DNA of 18,445 bases, taken from the NCBI GenBank assembly GCA_023398575.1, contig JAEWSC010000027.1:1-18445 (forward strand), written 5' to 3'. A program made the position numbers and the translations under genes. This document shows, piece by piece, positions 16,031-18,445 of the stretch. The DNA comes from Bacillota bacterium (GTDB lineage: Bacteria; Bacillota; Clostridia; Christensenellales; Aristaeellaceae). Under the pieces are notes generated by a model. The model did no database searches and was not told the origin of the DNA. It saw only the letters and a list, made by a program, of their open reading frames with translations. Within the stretch, counting starts at the first letter, position 1. Each line of letters starts with the position of its first letter.

Positions 16031-17286
16031 TTGCTGAAATCCTATGCGTGGGTACGGAGCTTTTAATGGGCCAAATTGTGAATACCAATGCCCAATTTTT
16101 AAGCCGGCGTTTAAGTGAGCTTGGTGTCAGTTGCTACCACCATACCACAGTGGGCGACAATGATTTGCGACTTCAGGCGGCTTATCAGTTAGCCCTATCC
16201 CGGGCAGATGTGGTCATCACCTCCGGCGGCTTGGGGCCCACAGTGGATGACATTACAAAGCGGTCCCTGGCAAAGCTGCTGGGAAAGCCTCTTGTTCTCC
16301 GCCCGGAAGCGGAGGAAATGGTGCGTTCACGGTTTGCTTTAATGAACCGGCCCATGGCGGAAAACAATCTGTCCCAGGCCATGTTTACCGCCGATTCCAC
16401 CGTTTTATACAATCCCAACGGTACCGCGCCGGGGGCTATGGTACCAGCAGGCGATGGAAAGGTGGTTTTCCATCTGCCCGGCCCGCCAATTGAACTGGAG
16501 CCCTTGTTCGACCTGCATGTCGCCCCATGGCTGAACGGCCATGGCCATATGCACTTTGAAAGCCGATATATACGTATCTTTGGTATGGGTGAAAGCGATG
16601 TGGACGCAAGGCTCTCCGACCTGGAGGAGCTGTCCAACCCCACATTGTCCCCTTATTGTTCTTTGGGTGAAGTACAGCTTCGCGCTACCGCTGCGGCGGC
16701 TACACAGGAGGAGGCTCTGGCTCTGCTTCTGCCGCGAGTGGAAGAAGTTAAGGCGAGACTTGGCGATGTTGTCTATTCAGTAGAACCGGATAACCGGGGC
16801 TCTCTGGCGGTAAGCACCATGGCCGCTCTTTTGGAAAAAGACCTGACTGTATCCTTTGCCGAAAGCCTGACCGGCGGCAAAATCTGCGAAGCACTAACTG
16901 CCATACCCGGCGCATCCAAGGCCGTGCTGGGCGGATTTGTTACCTATACGGATGAAATCAAAATGAGCTTGCTAAAGGTGCCCCAGGAGATACTAAAAAC
17001 CCATGGTGCAGTTAGCGAAGCTTGCGCCCTGGCCATGGCGGATGCTGCCCGTAATCTGACCGGCAGCGACCTGGCCATATCAGCCACAGGCTTTGCCGGA
17101 CCGGACGGAGGCACAGACGACGCCCCTGTTGGCACCGTGTTTATTGGCCTGGCTACAAAAAACAGTGTTTCCGCGATCAAACTTCGCTTTATCGGCAACA
17201 GAAGCCGCATTCGCACCATGACCACGCTGCACGCACTCAACAGCCTGCGCCTTGCGGCGCTTGAGACTCCCCCACAAACGCATTGA
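16027..17286 (+). CDS. cinA: CinA-family protein (competence/damage-inducible; NMN deamidase domain)
   Basis: 419-residue two-domain protein. The N-terminal MoCF-type domain (about 1-170) has EILCVGTELLMGQIVNTN and TSGGLGPTVDD (65-75), linked in other CinA proteins to ADP-ribose or NAD-related pyrophosphatase activity. The C-terminal domain (about 260-415) is PncC-like nicotinamide-mononucleotide amidohydrolase, with AESLTGG (278-284) and ATGFAGPDGGT. Leu in place of Cys in AESxTGG is common in Bacillota CinA. AGGAGG (16014-16019) lies 7 nt before the ATG at 16027, which overlaps the pgsA stop as ATGA; the frame's earlier ATG at 15964 lies inside pgsA and is rejected. Placement before recA is the usual one in Gram-positive bacteria. 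Confidence 0.94.
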   Translation: MIAEILCVGTELLMGQIVNTNAQFLSRRLSELGVSCYHHTTVGDNDLRLQAAYQLALSRADVVITSGGLGPTVDDITKRSLAKLLGKPLVLRPEAEEMVRSRFALMNRPMAENNLSQAMFTADSTVLYNPNGTAPGAMVPAGDGKVVFHLPGPPIELEPLFDLHVAPWLNGHGHMHFESRYIRIFGMGESDVDARLSDLEELSNPTLSPYCSLGEVQLRATAAAATQEEALALLLPRVEEVKARLGDVVYSVEPDNRGSLAVSTMAALLEKDLTVSFAESLTGGKICEALTAIPGASKAVLGGFVTYTDEIKMSLLKVPQEILKTHGAVSEACALAMADAARNLTGSDLAISATGFAGPDGGTDDAPVGTVFIGLATKNSVSAIKLRFIGNRSRIRTMTTLHALNSLRLAALETPPQTH

Positions 17287-17307
17287 CAAAGAAAGGCGGG
17301 CATACCA

Positions 17308-18414
17308 ATGGCTAAGAAAGAAGCACCCGAGAAGAAGGAAAAATCTCCAGTTTCCGCCCAGCAGGAAGAGAAGCTCCGCGCGCTGGAATCAGCATTAAGT
17401 TCCCTGGACAAGCAGTATGGCAAAGGCACCGTCATGAAACTGGGTGATTCCGCCCGTAGCGGCGGCATCGCCGTCGTCCCTACAGGCTGTCTAGACTTGG
17501 ATCTTGCCCTGGGCGTAGGCGGCATCCCCCGCGGTCGAATTGTGGAAATCTTTGGACCCGAATCTTCCGGTAAAACCACCGTTGCCCTGCATATCGTAGC
17601 GGAAGCACAGCGGTTGGGCGGTATTGCCGCTTTTGTGGACGCCGAGCACGCACTTGACCCCAACTATGCCAAGAAGCTGGGCGTAAATATTGATGAACTC
17701 TATATTTCTCAGCCGGATACCGGTGAGCAGGGATTGGAGATCGCCGAAGCGCTGGTACGCTCCGGGGCCATTGACATCGTAGTTATCGACTCTGTGGCAG
17801 CGCTGGTACCCAAGGCTGAAATCGACGGCGAAATGGGCGACAGCTTTGTGGGCCTGCAGGCACGGCTCATGAGCCAAGCGCTGCGCAAACTGGCCGGCGT
17901 AATCTCCAAAACCAATGCGATCGCCATTTTCATCAATCAGCTGCGCGAAAAGGTTGGCGTTATGTACGGCAACCCGGAGACCACCCCCGGTGGCCGTGCT
18001 TTGAAGTTCTATGCCAGTGTGCGCCTGGACGTGCGAAAAGGCGAGCAATTGAAGGTTGGTACAGAAGTGATGGGCAACCGCACCAAGGTTAAGGTTGTTA
18101 AGAACAAGGTTGCACCACCTTTTAGGGTATGCGAGTTTGATATCGTATTTGGACAAGGAATCAGTAAGGAAGGTTCGCTGCTGGATATGGCGGTGACCAG
18201 GGATATCATTCATAAGAGCGGTGCCTGGTTCAGCTACAACGACCAGCGAATTGGCCAAGGCCGCGAAAGCGCAAAGCAATACCTAAAAGATAATCAAGAG
18301 ATCGCCCGCGAAATAGAGGCCGCCATCCGCAAGGAAATGCAAAATGCCGCCGCTGCTGCCATTGCCGGTGATGTTTCTGAGGATGATGACCCCGCCCTGC
18401 TGGATGAGGAATAA
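17308..18414 (+). CDS. recA: Recombinase A
   Basis: ATP-dependent DNA strand exchange protein and co-protease for LexA in the SOS response. 368 residues. Walker A is GPESSGKT (83-90), preceded by GGIPRGRIVEIFG; the L1/L2-flanking regions SVAALVPKAEIDGEMGD and INQLREKVGVMYGNPETTPGG are standard. The N terminus carries about 17 extra residues rich in Lys and Glu compared with E. coli RecA, and the C terminus ends in the usual acidic tail (SEDDDPALLDEE). The start follows GAAAGGCGGG 21 bp after cinA, so it can be read from the rimO transcript. No SOS box of the Bacillus CGAAC-type was found in the short cinA-recA gap. Confidence 0.98.
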   Translation: MAKKEAPEKKEKSPVSAQQEEKLRALESALSSLDKQYGKGTVMKLGDSARSGGIAVVPTGCLDLDLALGVGGIPRGRIVEIFGPESSGKTTVALHIVAEAQRLGGIAAFVDAEHALDPNYAKKLGVNIDELYISQPDTGEQGLEIAEALVRSGAIDIVVIDSVAALVPKAEIDGEMGDSFVGLQARLMSQALRKLAGVISKTNAIAIFINQLREKVGVMYGNPETTPGGRALKFYASVRLDVRKGEQLKVGTEVMGNRTKVKVVKNKVAPPFRVCEFDIVFGQGISKEGSLLDMAVTRDIIHKSGAWFSYNDQRIGQGRESAKQYLKDNQEIAREIEAAIRKEMQNAAAAAIAGDVSEDDDPALLDEE

Positions 18415-18445
18415 TACGTAAAATACAGAAGCCGGCGGCCAAGGC

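Noticed and set aside
17491..18279. Long antisense open frame of 262 residues across recA
   Set aside because: It is a codon-bias shadow of recA: no RBS, no recognisable protein, and low-complexity composition typical of antisense frames.

Overview
The window looks like a piece of chromosome from a low-to-mid GC Gram-positive anaerobe of the Clostridia (Bacillota). Grounds: the rimO-pgsA-cinA-recA block in this order, a T-box leader, strong AGGAGG-type ribosome binding sites, near-consensus sigma-A promoters, and class II (SH3b) surface-type repeats. No phage genes, insertion sequences, CRISPR arrays, rRNA or tRNA genes were seen. The genus cannot be fixed from the sequence alone.

Layout. 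(1) 36-839 (+) is a GNAT acetyltransferase that converges on an AraC-type regulator (917-1717, -) across a shared terminator. (2) The regulator is divergent from a small (+) operon: an IolE-like TIM-barrel isomerase/dehydratase (1940-2761), a Gfo/Idh/MocA dehydrogenase (2775-3878) and the wreck of a short-chain dehydrogenase (3925-4315, pseudogene). The divergent gap holds a promoter for each side and a 22-bp-spaced direct repeat that fits an AraC-type operator. (3) A consensus sigma-A promoter (4351-4379) drives a tryptophan T-box leader (about 4386-4656, specifier UGG at 4483-4485) in front of a stand-alone TrpB2-type tryptophan synthase beta chain (4746-6122). (4) A secreted protein made only of five SH3-like repeats lies on the minus strand (6221-7495).

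(5) The centre is a tight four-gene minus-strand sugar operon, transcribed from about 13922 to 7784: L-fucose/D-arabinose isomerase (fucI), an AraB-type FGGY kinase, a GpsA-like dehydrogenase, and a second, divergent FucI-family isomerase. The first two would turn D-arabinose (or L-fucose) into a ketose phosphate. No aldolase and no transporter is present, which favours a D-arabinose to D-ribulose-5-phosphate route. The roles of the last two genes are open, and this operon is the best candidate here for an undescribed pathway.

(6) 14175-18414 (+) is the conserved housekeeping block: rimO (S12 methylthiotransferase), pgsA (phosphatidylglycerophosphate synthase) and cinA, translationally coupled by ATGA overlaps, then recA 21 bp further on.
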